DNA of 64,000 nt from Chlorokybus atmophyticus (lineage: Eukaryota > Streptophyta > Chlorokybophyceae > Chlorokybales > Chlorokybaceae), in the NCBI GenBank assembly GCA_009103225.1, contig RHPI01001737.1:379594-443593 (forward strand), in the 5' to 3' direction. The notes beneath the pieces are model-generated. The model ran no database searches. It was not told the origin of the DNA and saw only the letters and a list, made by a program, of their open reading frames with translations. Below, piece by piece: positions 35,601 through 48,300 of this stretch (positions are counted from its first letter, which is position 1; every line of letters begins with the position of its first letter). A program made the position numbers and the translations under genes.

Positions 35601-36191
35601 ACCACACTCACCTTCACACATGGTCACACACACTCACCCTCCACACTCACCCCCACCCCCGCCCACCCACCCACCCACACATGCGCAGAATTTCCTACCT
35701 CTTGCATGCGTGCGTGTACGTCCGCCGCATCTGCCTTGAGTCGCAGGTCGGAAGCGGGAATGGACTGTACTGACTGAGCCTGCTGCTGCTGCTGAAGGGC
35801 CTTGATGGCTAAAGCCTGCGAAATAAGCAGAAAAAGCTTTGGTTGCAGGTTGCAAGGGCTGGCTAGTGAGAGGTGCTTGTGGTGGATGTAGCGCATGTGT
35901 ACGGTCTTACGACAACAAGTAGTATACCTGTCACCATGTGATCAGTTGACTGTGTGAGTTGAGTGTGAATCGTTTCGTTCTGCTTGCTGAGAAATTGCTG
36001 ACCAAGGAGTGCTGATTGATACATAACAACTACAGACTTCACTTGTTACATTGATTGATACTGTCTTGTGCCCCCACCTGCGCCTTGATGGTGTCCCACA
36101 TGCCCTTGATGGCCGCACCCAACGCCGGCGGCACGCCAGACCACTCAGAGCAACCGCCCGACGCCACCGCCTGCGACATGATCGACTCCAT
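32659..36191 (-). CDS. coiled-coil protein with C-terminal beta-sandwich, putative ciliary
   Basis: Fourteen exons, read from 36191 down: 36191-36078, 35815-35699, 35611-35540, 35444-35346, 35257-35177, 35007-34951, 34879-34769, 34585-34454, 34246-34091, 34018-33872, 33619-33525, 33454-33265, 32952-32865, 32780-32659. Phases fit throughout and give 526 aa. The start is MESIMSQAVASGG. Residues 40-390 are charged, helical and heptad-like (for example SLEAQIHKLAGDLRARVTEA), predicted coiled coil. The last 140 residues form a likely beta-sandwich with WKGGRLLAG, DPGLYEVSFGFF, LVNGDPVL, NMVGLTLNDFLALPP and GFIGLRKL, a C1q/TNF-like pattern. Introns 1-10 are all phase 0. Intron 4 (35345-35258) uses a GC donor. 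I cannot name a characterised orthologue. Its head-to-head position with IFT70 suggests a cilium or basal-body role. Confidence 0.85.
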
Positions 36192-36544
36192 TCTCAACCT
36201 AATAGTAGTAGTTCTCTCTTCCTCCTGCTACTGCTCCTGCTCCTGCAACGCCGCCGCCGCCGCCGCCGGCTGCCAGCTGGCAGGCCAACTAGACTGAAGT
36301 CACGTGATGTCGCACGCAGTTACTACGTCAGTGCAAACTGACCAAGTCGGGCGTCCGAATTCGACAGATGTCAACACACATTGGCTGGAGCGGAAAGGAT
36401 ATCGACATCTACGTCGTTAGCTTGAGACCAGAGTTCGCAAGGCTTAACTCCGGTTAGTAACGGTCTGAGGCGCCGGCGGCGGAGGACGAGGAGGAGGAGG
36501 AGCGGGACGAAGAGTAGGAGAGGGAGGAGCATGATTTTGGAATC
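36192..36544. promoter_or_regulatory. probable bidirectional promoter
   Basis: 353 bp separate the divergent start codons of the coiled-coil gene (-) and IFT70 (+). The space includes both 5' UTRs. No TATA box is obvious. Sharing of one promoter region would coordinate the two genes, as expected for genes needed during flagellar assembly; that is inference from layout. Confidence 0.55.
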
Positions 36545-38123
36545 ATGGCGGCGGTGGCGGTGCCCAGAGCTGGGGAGGGGCAGATGACGGCGGCGGTGTA
36601 CGGGCAGATCAAGGAGGGCAACTATCAGGAGGCCATCAGGTGGGTACATGAAAGTACTACTCATGTCAAATTGTCTGCGATTGTGTGATTACCGCTACCG
36701 TTTCTGCTATGTGGTTACCTTTGTGCCTGACAAGACACACACGCCTGCAGACACTCTTGCACACAACCCCACACACAACTGCATGGACGAGTGTGTCTAC
36801 GCACGCACTCAACAACAGCACGCACGCTTTTCATCGGCAACTTACCAACAACTCAACCCCCGACAGGATCCTTGAGCCTGCCGCGTCGTCGGGTGGTTTC
36901 GCTCGCAGCCGCGCGGTGCTCTCCCTCCTCGCCTACTGCTACTACCATGCACAGCTCTTCCCTCTCGCAGCACAAACGTAGCACACGCACCTTCATACAC
37001 GCTACTCAACTCACACGCTTGTGTGACACCCATGCTTGTGATTCCTACGACACATAACACTCTGGTACAGGTACGAGCGGCTTGTGCGCGCGTGTCCAGA
37101 AGTGGACGACTACCGCCTTTACTATGCGCAGGCCCTCTTTAAGGCAAGCATGCGATGAAAGCAAACGTATGGTTGGATGTGTATGCATCTACATATAACC
37201 ATGTACATCTACACATAGACATTCATACATAGACATGTACATACTCACATGTAAACATGAGACTGCGTACAACAACAACAACAACAACAACAACAACATG
37301 CAGGCGGGGCAGTATGTTGACGCGAGCAGGGTTGCGGCAACAGTTGGCGGCGATGGAGAAATCAACAGCAGCTACTCGAAGCGCGACCGCGTGAATGCCC
37401 TCGAGGCGGCCATTCGGTATGAACAGGACGACCTGGCAGGTACTATTGGCTGGTGTCGCTTGCTGTGTGCATACCCTGTTCACAAATGCACAGGCACATG
37501 CGCACATGCACGCGCACGCACGCACGCACGCACGCGCCCACACACACACACATGCACATGCCCACCCACACGCATCCAGTGACACACTCTCCTGCTTGCA
37601 GGTTGCAAGTCCCTGTTGTTTGGTGGTGGCGGCGATGTTGCCTCGGACGTTCCCGCGTTGATCAACATGGGTTGTGTCCTGTACAAGGAGGGGGCGTTCG
37701 AGGAGGCGCGGGCGCGATTCGCCGACGCACTCAACACGCTCGGATACCAGGTGCATGTTGGTTTGTGATAATGTGTGGGGATTTCTATATCAACTTGGTG
37801 CTGATGTGTTGTTGTGTGGCTTGGCTTTTTGTGTAGCCTGAGCTAGCGTACAACGTCGCACTATGCTACTACCGCCTCAAACAATATGGGCCAGGTACTG
37901 CAAAATGTTGTCGTTGTTATTGTTGTTGTTGTTGTTGTTGGTGTTGTTGATGATCGCGTTGTTGTTGACAACCACTCTGTCCCGCAGCACTCAAGTATCT
38001 TGGAGAGATCATCGAGCGCGGCGTACGTGAACACCCTGAACTCAGCGTCGGCAGGTAAGAGCATCACCTTTTACTTGTATCCACACCCACCACCCACCAC
38101 CAACAACAACAACAACAACCCTC

Positions 38124-38157
<34 letters not shown>

Positions 38158-40611
38158 NNNNNNNNNNNNNNNNNNNNNNNNNNNNNNNNNNNNNNNNNNN
38201 NNNNNNNNNNNNNNNNNNNNNNNNNNNNNNNNNNNNNNNNNNNNNNNNNNNNNNNNNNNNNNNNNNNNNNNNNNNNNNNNNNNNNNNNNNNNNNNNNNNN
38301 NNNNNNNNNNNNNNNNNNNNNNNNNNNNNNNNNNNNNNNNNNNNNNNNNNNNNNNNNNNNNCCCCCCCCCCCCCCCTCCTCCAGCTACACCGAGGGCGTC
38401 GAAGTCCGCAGCGTGGGCAACACCCCTTCCCTCAAGTCCACCTACCTCATCGAGGCCTTCAACCTGAAAGCCGCCATCGAGTGGACCAACCCGCACCGCA
38501 ACTCCCTCGCGGCCAAAGAAGCCTTATCGGACATGCCTCCCCGTGGCGAAGACGAGTTGGACCCGGTCACGCTACACAACGTTGCGTTGATGAGGGATAT
38601 GGAGGTTGGAGGAGACCCAACGCAAGGGTTCAGGAAGCTGAATTTCTTGTTGCAGCAGCCGCCATTCCCGCCGGAGACGTTCGGGAACTTGCTGATGCTG
38701 TATTGTAAGCATGGGTTTCATGAGCTGGCGGCGGATGTCATGGCGCAGCATGCACACCTCACGTACCAGCACCTGTCTCAGGTGAGATGACGTGTGTGTA
38801 CGCTATGCACGTACACTCTGTGAGTGATGCATATCTCCCTGCATGTTGTCTCTAAAGATGTCAAGTAACCGTTGCAACAAATGTGGTGTGTCACACGCCA
38901 TTTGTGTAGCGGACACGCAAGACACATGGGCCTGCGCGTACATGCACACATACACATGGCGAGTGCGGGTACAGTGGGGGGGAGGGGGCACCTCCACAAG
39001 CTGCATGCTGGTCACGCACACACGCACACATTGGCACTCACACTCACGCACATGCACAAACACTAACAGTGGTACTCACACACACTTGCACACATGTACA
39101 CGTGCGCACATACACGCTCCCCCCTCACCCCTTAGGACCTCTACGAGTGGTTGGACGCCTCCATCCTCCGCCAAGCCTCTCCTTTAGAAGCCGAGTCTCG
39201 CCTCGATATCGCCGCCGGCCGCCACGTCGAATCCTTACGCAAACTAACCAAACGCATCCAAGACGCCCGTTTAGCCCGCGACGGCGAAGAGATCAAAGTG
39301 GCGATATCTGAGTACGACGAGGCGCTGGAGAAGTATATCCCCGTGCTGATGGCGATGGCGGCGGTTAGGTGGGATATCGGTGACTATGACGGAGTGGAGA
39401 GAGTGTTTAGGCAGAGCAGTGAGTTTTGCTCAGAGCATGAGGTGTGGAAGTTGAATGTGGCGCACACGCTGTTCATGAGGGATAACAAGTATAAGGAGGC
39501 GATCAGGTATTACGAACCGATGGTCAGGAAGCATGCGGAGGATGTGTTGTCCGTCACGGCGATCGTGCTGGCCAACCTGTGCGTGTCGTATATCATGACG
39601 TCGCAGGTAAGGTGTGCGCGTGTGGTGGTGGTGAGGGGGACTGTGTCGTGTTGTTATTGTTGTGTACGTGTGTGTTTGGCAGAATGCAGTGTAGGTATCG
39701 TGGTAATTGCTTTCACAGAATGAAGAGGCAGAGGACCTTATGCGCAAGATTGAAAAGGAGGAGGAGCAGCAAGCATATCAGGTGGGAGTGTTAGCATGTG
39801 TGCACACACGGGTGTGTGCGTGTCTCTCTGTTTTTGTCTGTGTGGTTATCTGTGTCTGCATCTCTTTATGTGTGTGCGTGTATGCGCATGCGTGCGTGCG
39901 TATGTGTGCTCGTACCCATGTCTATCTGTTTGTGTCTGTGTGGTTGCCCGTGTCGGTGTCTCTGTGTGCCTGAGCGTGTCTGTGTGTAGGTGTGCACACG
40001 CATGTTCAGATGTGTATAATCTAAACCTGACTGTGAACACTCTCCCACGCAGGATCCAGAGAAGCAGTGTCTCCACCTGTGCATAGTGAACCTCGTAATC
40101 GGGACGTTGTACTGCGCGAAGGGCAACTTCGAGTTTGGTATCGGTCGCATCATCAAGTCGCTGCAGCCATACCAGCGCAAGCTCTCCCCCGACACGTGGC
40201 ACTACGCCAAGCACTGCTTCCTCGCCCTCGCTGAGAACCTCGCCAAGCACCTCGTTGCACTGAAAGACGTCACACTCAATGAGATCATCGCGTACGAGTT
40301 CTGTGTCAATGGTGTTGATGCGTACATGCACGCATGCACACTTGTGCTTGCATGCGTACACGCTTGTGCCCCTCTGTACGCGTGTGCGCACCTGCGCGTG
40401 CACGCGCATGCGTGTGTGTACACGTGCATGCGTGCACATGTGGTGAGCGCTGATATATTTGCTTGTATAAATGTGCAGGTTTTTGCATGCGGCTGACACG
40501 TACGGGAAGAACATCAAGACTCAGCTGGATTTGCACGAGGGCGCTGTATCAAGGACAGTCAGCAGCGAGGCTCGCTTGCTCAAGAGGATGTTTTTAAAAC
40601 TCAAAGAATGA
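36545..40611 (+). CDS. IFT70: intraflagellar transport protein IFT70 (TTC30/DYF-1 family)
   Basis: Twelve exons: 36545-36639, 36867-36977, 37071-37143, 37304-37439, 37602-37750, 37837-37894, 37988-38054, 38385-38781, 39136-39606, 39719-39781, 40053-40291, 40479-40611. They give 663 aa in one phase-consistent frame, close to animal TTC30 (about 665 aa). The protein is a TPR solenoid. Diagnostic stretches are RAVLSLLAYCYYHAQ, NMGCVLYKEGAFEEA, VRSVGNT, EAFNLKAAIEW, DELDPVTLHN, FPPETFGNLLMLYC, LEKYIPVLMAM, VWKLNVAHTLFM and LANLCVSYIMTSQNEEAE. In Chlamydomonas and animals IFT70 wraps around IFT52 in the IFT-B core and is needed for flagellar assembly. Intron 3 (37144-37303) uses a GC donor. The N gap falls wholly in intron 7, so no coding sequence seems lost. 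Several introns hold CA/TG repeats. Confidence 0.95.
38125..38376. other. poly-C flanked assembly gap
   Basis: 33 C (38125-38157), then 204 N (38158-38361), then 15 C, inside IFT70 intron 7. An acceptor CTCCTCCAG follows at once and restores the reading frame. The gap size is probably arbitrary, and the homopolymer seems to have broken the assembly. Confidence 0.95.
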
Positions 40612-43600
40612 AAACTGCGCGTTTCACAATCAAATAAGCTTGCCGTTCTGCCCTTGCCCCTTGGCAACTGCATTGTTGCGTTTTCATATGTTCGCAACTT
40701 CATGATGTACAAGGGTGTACACGCATCGCGTGTGCAAGTGAATGTAATACTTTCGCTTGCGCACACATACTACGCAGATGTGGAGCGTGCATTTACATAC
40801 GCACACAAGCATGAGGCAAAAGTAACCTGACGCTCCTGCTAGCATAATTTCAATCATACCAACCATTTGTGTTGACATAATTAATGAGGACCATAAGACG
40901 GTTCACATCTTCATCTTCAAAGCTTGACATGTAACCATTTCATAGAAGACACTGTATGACAGTTTATTTGTCACACATGCTTGCAGTGTTGGGTATGGGA
41001 GACTTCATGCAATGTGTATTGATGAATCATCACTGCACGTTATTGCATAACACTTTGTCATTTTAACATGCTACATTAGAATGACGTTGTGATGCGCATT
41101 GATTTACACATGGTTCTCATGGTGAGTTCAAAGAATCTCACCTCGTGCTGTGCATGCCTTAACATATATATACAATACGCATACTAGTACTTTCTTACTT
41201 ACTTTCTTACTTATGCATATCGCTACATGATGCTTATTGATTGGACTAATCGAAAGAAGCTGCATATACATATGCATAAACGTAACTTTATGAAACTTGA
41301 TTCTTAATGTGTTCAATGAATTTCACAGTCGCCTCATGTTCCAACGGCCTGCGTGAGGGAAATATAAGGTATGATAGGTTGGGCTTGTAAGTACGACAGA
41401 CTTTGAAAACAATAAGTCCGGAAAAAAATACACAAACTTGTGCGCGCATTCGGCTCATGTATTGTATGCCACACATTACACTTGATGTCATTCACAAGTT
41501 GCATCTTTTTTTTATTGTTTACATGTTCGAATAAACGCGTATTTTAAGCTGATTATGTCATGCATGGATTTAGTTTTAAATCCAATACTAAGCTTGAAAT
41601 CAAAGGGGCTTGAAAGGGGCTTGAAATCAAAGGGGCTTCTATTCAGATTTTATAGCCCCTCTTTTTTGCTTGCCAATCCAAGCACTGCCAGCTTGAGACA
41701 TCGTCATCATACATCTATCAACATACTGCAACAAAGTTGTACACCACGCATTATTTTTATGTGCATGTTAAACACATTGTATGGCAAAAGTTCTTATCCG
41801 CTTCTTTGTGTGGTGATGAATTACGCGACGCAAAGTGTATATATGCAATTAGAGTGCATATTTGCGGTTTTATCAGATAGGATTTTTCTCTTTATATATA
41901 ATACTTATATAATATTTTTCGAACATGGAGTTGATAATGAGTATGGTGATTATTGTGAGCATAGCACGTTACTAAGTTATTGCATGGCACATTGTAAAGT
42001 TTATATAGCAAAAGGACGTGTATATAACATAAGTAGATGTGTCACAGCATAGTTGGCTAGCGTGGTCATATAGTATTGTAAAATGGCATAAGATCCGCAA
42101 AGGAGGCATGCGCAATAATGCAAACATTTACGTATACGTCATGCTGCCTCTTATGTGCTGCCTCTTATGTGTTGCTTCTGCAGCACATCACGCACAAACC
42201 ATAAGTAGTGCAGCACGGTGGATGCTGGCTGAGCTGCTGCGCCGCTGCTTGCCGACCAATAGTAATGCTTTATTGCACCTCAACCCTCTACTCTCCAACC
42301 ACACCCTGCAACTGTACTCCACACTTGCAACCTTGGCGCAACCTATTAATTATGTGTTACAGTATTCAATATTCAATAAATAGTGCCCATAAATGTCAAT
42401 CGTCTATCCATTATGTCTGCTCACACATATACATGCAATTGCAAGTGCTGACTCGAGCGAAATGGGTAATCCATTTCACAAGCTTTGTCTGAGATATGTC
42501 CATAAGCATAGATGCAAAGCGCGAGCACGCACTTTCAAGTTTGTTGCAGCGCGACATACAACACTGCGAATTTCACAACCCCCTGGTGTGCTTTATGCAC
42601 CAACTTGGTTGTTGCGCCTTCTTCAAGGAGGCGCAACAACCATGGCACGTAGTGCGCGCCTGAGCCTGTAATGTCTATAGCCATGAGGATGTTAAACTTA
42701 TGAGATCGGTTGGCGGTGATCTTTAACTGAACATCCACATTTCTTACAATTAGTCTTGAATCCGTGTTCGCTTTCATTGCATGAATGCCACGTTTCAACT
42801 ACTATCCAAGCAATCTTCAAGTCCATTATTTCAAAGTCTACTTTGACTCAGTTTAAACTACTTTTTTACGTTTATTTGCTTTTTAATGTTAAACTACGTG
42901 TGCCACTTCTCGTTAATGCTAGTCTTTGGTTTAGTCTTTAGGCGCATGGGACTAGCATCGATTACGTTAAGGTAGACAAACATGGTTGAATTTTGGGGAC
43001 GGGGATCCTCACCGGTTCCTTGTGAAAGACTACGCTAATAAGTACTACACAGTGCAACAGACACGCGCACTCACAACATGCACGCAGACATGTATACACA
43101 CATTGCGCATGCACACCTAGGCATGCAAGTGCTGCACGCACGCACGCACACACACATACTAAAGGCACATGACAAAGCACAAACACATGCTCACATAGCG
43201 TGCACACACATTGAGCACATTCGCACTGCTATCATGCATGCACGCAACACACACACAGCAAACCACACGCACGTCGCGTGCATGCGGCATGCACGCACGC
43301 ATGCGCATGTTAGCGAACAAAGCCAATATGATAAAGGTCAATTGTAGTGGCTAATTGTCGCAGCTACGGCGCCGGACGCTTGGGCCGCATGGTGCATTAT
43401 CGCTGATGCGCATGGCACAAGGTTTGAGACTTGGCGACGGCCATCACCACCTCTAATGCAGCCATAGGTGCTGCACTACGCTCCCTCGACATGAGAAAGC
43501 GCGAGCAACTCCAACCTTCGCGGCTGCCGCGGTACATGCAATCCTCAACATTTGCGCCACCGCCTTACCCACGTGACAGCGCGCATGTGCTCATAAGATT

Positions 43601-45384
43601 CCCACTCATTGTGGCAAACCCTATGTGAGGCGGAGGCGATGTTGGAGGCGGTGGTCGTGTAGGTTGGTCGCGAGCATGTGACAGTGTAGTGTATCACATG
43701 ATGTGTGGGTGGGTGGGTGCGTGCGTGCGTGCGTGCGTGTGTGTATGGTGGATAGTACATATTGTGAACTCTACATCAGCGTATCAGAGAGTGACAATTT
43801 AAACAGCCACATGGTAGGCTTGAATTAAAAGTTTAAGCAGCGGCCAAAAAGCAAGCTCTATTAACTTCTTTGATCATTGCCACCAGTAATCAAACCAAGC
43901 ACTGCACACAAGCATTGTACACGTTGTTTATGATCATAATGAATAGATCCATGATAAATCTGCATATCGCTTCTAAACATAAGCACATCTATACTTAGCG
44001 CATTTAAGCATATTTCTAGCCTACTGTTGAAGTCCTACCATTGCAATAATGATAGTTGCCTCATTTATACACGAAAGCATCAGGCACGATAAACGCTAAT
44101 CATCGACGCCAAAACACTCTGAGGTTGAAGCGTGGCGGGGAAGAGGCGGGCGGCATAGAGCATAGCACAGCATACCACATCACGCATGTCTGCTGCTTGA
44201 TGTTAATGTAACTGCCTACTCTTATAAGCTGAGAGCGGCTACATGTGTGTGCTAGGTTGATGACTGCTGCTACTATCTACCTAACCCATCGTTGCATTGC
44301 ACAACACATATGAGTACTTGGTGTAGTGTGGTGGTCCCACGGAAGTTATTCCAAATACGTCTCTATTTGCTTTACCTGCCTTGCCTTGCATGTGCTGTAT
44401 ATTTTCCTTTTCAGCATAGCATGTGATCGGATGGTTGGGTGACGATTTGTACCCTATGTGCATGTTGCTTTGGCAGCATGAACATGAAGAGTCTGCATAT
44501 TCGTGGTGTGAAGGTGAGATAAGGTTTGTAGCGCTGCGACACCAACAAATCAAATATTCGTTTATGAAATGTGTAGCCTATGTAATGGTTGCTTATTAGG
44601 GTGTAGAATGGTTATATATATATCACCATGACGGATGCCATGTACATACTCTCGAACATATGCGTACAACTTAAATGCAAAGTGCAAACACATGCCAAGT
44701 GTATCTATGTCATAGCTCGATATACTTACATTGCGACTCACATGAATGTGTAAGCACTTGTGTCGCACCGAAGATGCGTCACCAATATGTAGTGGATTGG
44801 TGTCAACGTCAAAGAACGTACATTGTATTTCCACACCACTACTGTGGCAGTATTGTCAGCATTTCACAACAAGGGTGCACACTAATACGAACGCCAAACA
44901 AGAGGAATGGAATAATGTATCAAGAAATGCTTTACAAGAGTGTCACAACCTATGTCGTACAACTAGAGCAACTCCTGCAACATAGTCAGATGTGAAGGCA
45001 CAACTAACTATGTTATACCACGAACAGAACCTTCCTGATCTATCTGACTGCCAGACAGAACCGGAGCGTTGGCTATGCAGCGGCTGCTGTACATAGACAG
45101 TGTTCAAGTAGATGCAACGCTGTGCATGACAGTACAGGTAACTGTGCCAGGCCATGAAAGCTGACCAAGCACAGTTAGGACTGTGTGATAAAAATACAGG
45201 TGCGTAGGTGCCCGCGACATACAATGCGCGCACTGGCTATCCTGCGGTTCCTAGACTAATAAATATTTTTCGGCTAACTTTGGGTGTGACTTGGAAACCT
45301 GATGATGCCAGCGTTGCGGAGGCTCGAGTTGAGCGCCCACTCACAACCCATGGTGTAACGGTCTGATGAAGTACAAGCCCCGCG
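40612..45384. other. intergenic region with simple repeats
   Basis: No supported gene. A candidate TGTAA polyadenylation signal for IFT70 lies at about 40743. A hairpin with 13-base arms (GGTTGTTGCGCCT ... AGGCGCAACAACC) lies near 42608-42641. CA/CACG-type microsatellites fill 43060-43310, and a GGGT/GCGT run lies at about 43704-43745. A short direct repeat (GCTTGAAATCAAAGGGG) occurs twice at 41591-41637. Confidence 0.6.
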
Positions 45385-48300
45385 TCAAGAGTCCAGAGAG
45401 CGTTTCTTACTTGGTGGCTCCGCATCCGCATCAATCACCACCTGCAGGCAATGGCAGACACATCGTGATGATAAGGGACCAACCTCCATGCAACACTGCG
45501 TTACCTCCAAAGCCAGGCGTATATATGCATGACTCCCTATCAACTGGCAGGCAACTGACTGCAGGGCTATGCAATGAGTGATGCCAATGTACTAACCTTC
45601 AACTTAGACTTGATCAGATGCACTGATAGTGAGGCGTCCCCTTCTGGCTTTACATGGAAAAGGTCTTGAACATACCGCTCGTTTGAGCAGATTTCAGCTC
45701 GAATGATCTGACAGCAAACGCATATAAACAAACATGACTTGGACTCATGCTGCAGAGCTGCAGTGCACAACATACTACGGCTACAAATGCAAGGAGCTCA
45801 CCACAAGCCCAAGTTCTCTCAGTGCATGGGTGATGTCATGAAGAAGGCCGATCCTGTCTTTGCAATTGATCTGCCAAGTGAAAGCACAGGAGTAAGCGAA
45901 GCATCTCAGGCATGGGCATGAAGCCAGCTGGTCAAGTAGCTATGCACAGATGCACAAAATGGCGACAACATACCTTAATAATGACATGTCCGCTTGTATC
46001 CGGTCCTTCTACCACAATCTGGGCACAAAGAGATGGTCATTACGAATCACAACGCATGCAGCTTATGGCCATTGTGTGACAATCCCCGCGGTCTGTATGC
46101 TGATTGTACCTCTTCTCGGGATGACGCACTTTCATCAATAGGTGATGCGAATGGAGACAATTGGTTGCCCATCAGCCGCTGATGTGAGGTGGGTTCAGAG
46201 TCTGGTGAATTACCACGAGGACTGCTGATGTTTGACGGGCTGGAGGGGCTGTTTGTAGGAGAACACATAGCAGTCTGCACTTGAAGCTTTCGTACATACT
46301 CAATGACCTCGCCTAAGACAGATGCCTTATCCGCCTGCACAATACTTTGTAAGCACAACACTCGCACGCACATGCCTGCAGCAGCCAACACGTGTGCCTA
46401 CCTTGGCAGCGTTTGGAACCAACAAGCGCAACGTGTTGAAGCGTTCATTGATGCGGTCTCTTCTCCGCTGCGAGCAAGGACAGCAAGTTAGGTTCCAGCT
46501 GCTCCTTGCTCCTGCAAGTAAAGCTCTTCAATTATTAGTACACCTACCCTTTCAGCGGCACTGTGGCTTTGTGGTTTGGACAATGACCCCATCTTTGCTG
46601 GATCACTTCCTGAAGGTGACGTAGGCCCCGAGATTGTCTGCGCGAAAAAGTGTTTGTCAGTTCTTGACAGACAGCATGTCCACATCTTCATATGCAAAGT
46701 CAAATTGAGCCAGGCAGCTGCCGGAGCCAGCGCGGACAAATGGGATAGTACCTGCTTATAGATGGCACCAGGAGCTGCTGCCAGGTCCTTAGAAAGATCC
46801 CTTATCACAGTTGGCTTGCGGGACTTTTCAAGCATACTAAGAGTGTTTGGGAAGCTGGATGACCGTGAGTGGGCCAGACCCTACAAAGCACGCAGTTCTC
46901 AACTGTTGGCCAAACACCACTTGCTTACTACTCAGGATAGCATGAGCGCAGGTTTGCCTGGCTGGAGCAGCAAGCAAAGCCTCCATACCTGTGAGCTTGT
47001 TGTGATTGAGCTAGAAGATGGAGCCTCCGGAGACTGCAACTCACTATGAGGGGGTCTATTGATGGGAGTGGGCTGGCTTGTTGTGGGTATGCTGCCGCGC
47101 GCAGCAAGGTTGGGAGACTGTGGGGGGAGAGACAGAGGGGAGGGTGCGCTTGACTTGTGTATGGGGGAAGTGATGGCACTGCGCATGGGATCCAGTTGGA
47201 GCATCTTGGACCTGGACAACATGTCTCATTAAGCAAGCAGTTTGCCAAAGTGCCATAATTTGCCAGAGCATCTCAACAAGGTACCGACCTGCCAGGAACA
47301 TCTCCAGCTAGCGCGGCCTCTAGTTCACTTCCAGAATATTGCACGCGTCTTGACAGTTCAGTGGTGTCAAGCCACGGCCGTTTCTGGCGGGTATCAACTG
47401 GGGATGTCAGGGGTTTAGGAAATGTGGGAAATTTCTGACTCCATGAGTCCAGGGACTGTTGCGACTCGGCAAGATCATCAGCAGACAGGCTAGCGCGCTC
47501 TCCCTTGACAGCGGCACCCAAGTCCAGCTGTCCAAAGCCAGAGTCCCGGACGGTAGTATTGTAATAAGGAGGGTAGCCACTCAACATGTTGTGCGCTGGT
47601 GGCAGACCAGGTGGCGCAGTTCCGAAAGAAGGCTGCCGTTGCAACTGCACATGTTGTGATTAGCGTGAGCACTAAGAAGATCAAGCAATGAGAAGGTGAG
47701 TTCGTGCAACGCAAATTGTGGTCATACCTGTCGTTGCGCGCCAAAAAGATTGTCTTCAGTCACAAAATCTGTAGGTGCTAGCGGCAAATACCCACTGAAT
47801 GACGTTCGCTTCGGCTCTGCAGCTGCGAAAGCCGCACTAAGCTCCCACTCCGAGCTGGTTTGCAGCAGTGGAGTGGCTGCCGACATGCTGTTTGATGGGC
47901 CCAATGTGCTGTGCAAACCACTGCATCAGAACTCAACCCTTTCTGCAAGAACTCAATAGACACAAACAAAGACTCACCTCTGCGTGACTCCAAACCAGTT
48001 CTCTGCTGAGTTGATGGGAACTCGTACTGAGGGTGCACTATGGGTTCGATGCAAACCAGCGGAACCCGGGATTTGGTATGGCAGTTGGGAGTCCTGTGTA
48101 GCATACACAGCTGGCTGAGCTTGCTGCAAAGTTGAAGCTGGGGTTTATCTGCACTATGGCTGATGCAGATGAACCCCAGCTTTAGCATGCTGATGTGCAA
48201 GTGCACAGACAACCAATCCTGTTGTACAAATGCAGCACAAATGATGACTGCAAATCACAGCACTACTCCCGACCAGCCAATGTATGTGCTGAAAAAGTGC

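Noticed and set aside
37223-37756. 177-codon minus-strand ORF
   Set aside because: Antisense to IFT70 exons 4 and 5 and to an intron microsatellite; no similarity to any family.
39846-40517. 223-codon minus-strand ORF
   Set aside because: It is antisense to IFT70 exons 10-12 and is filled with CA/TG repeat translations (His/Thr/Cys/Val runs).
43431-43628. 65-codon plus-strand ORF
   Set aside because: Short, isolated, next to microsatellites, with no splice partners or recognised motif.
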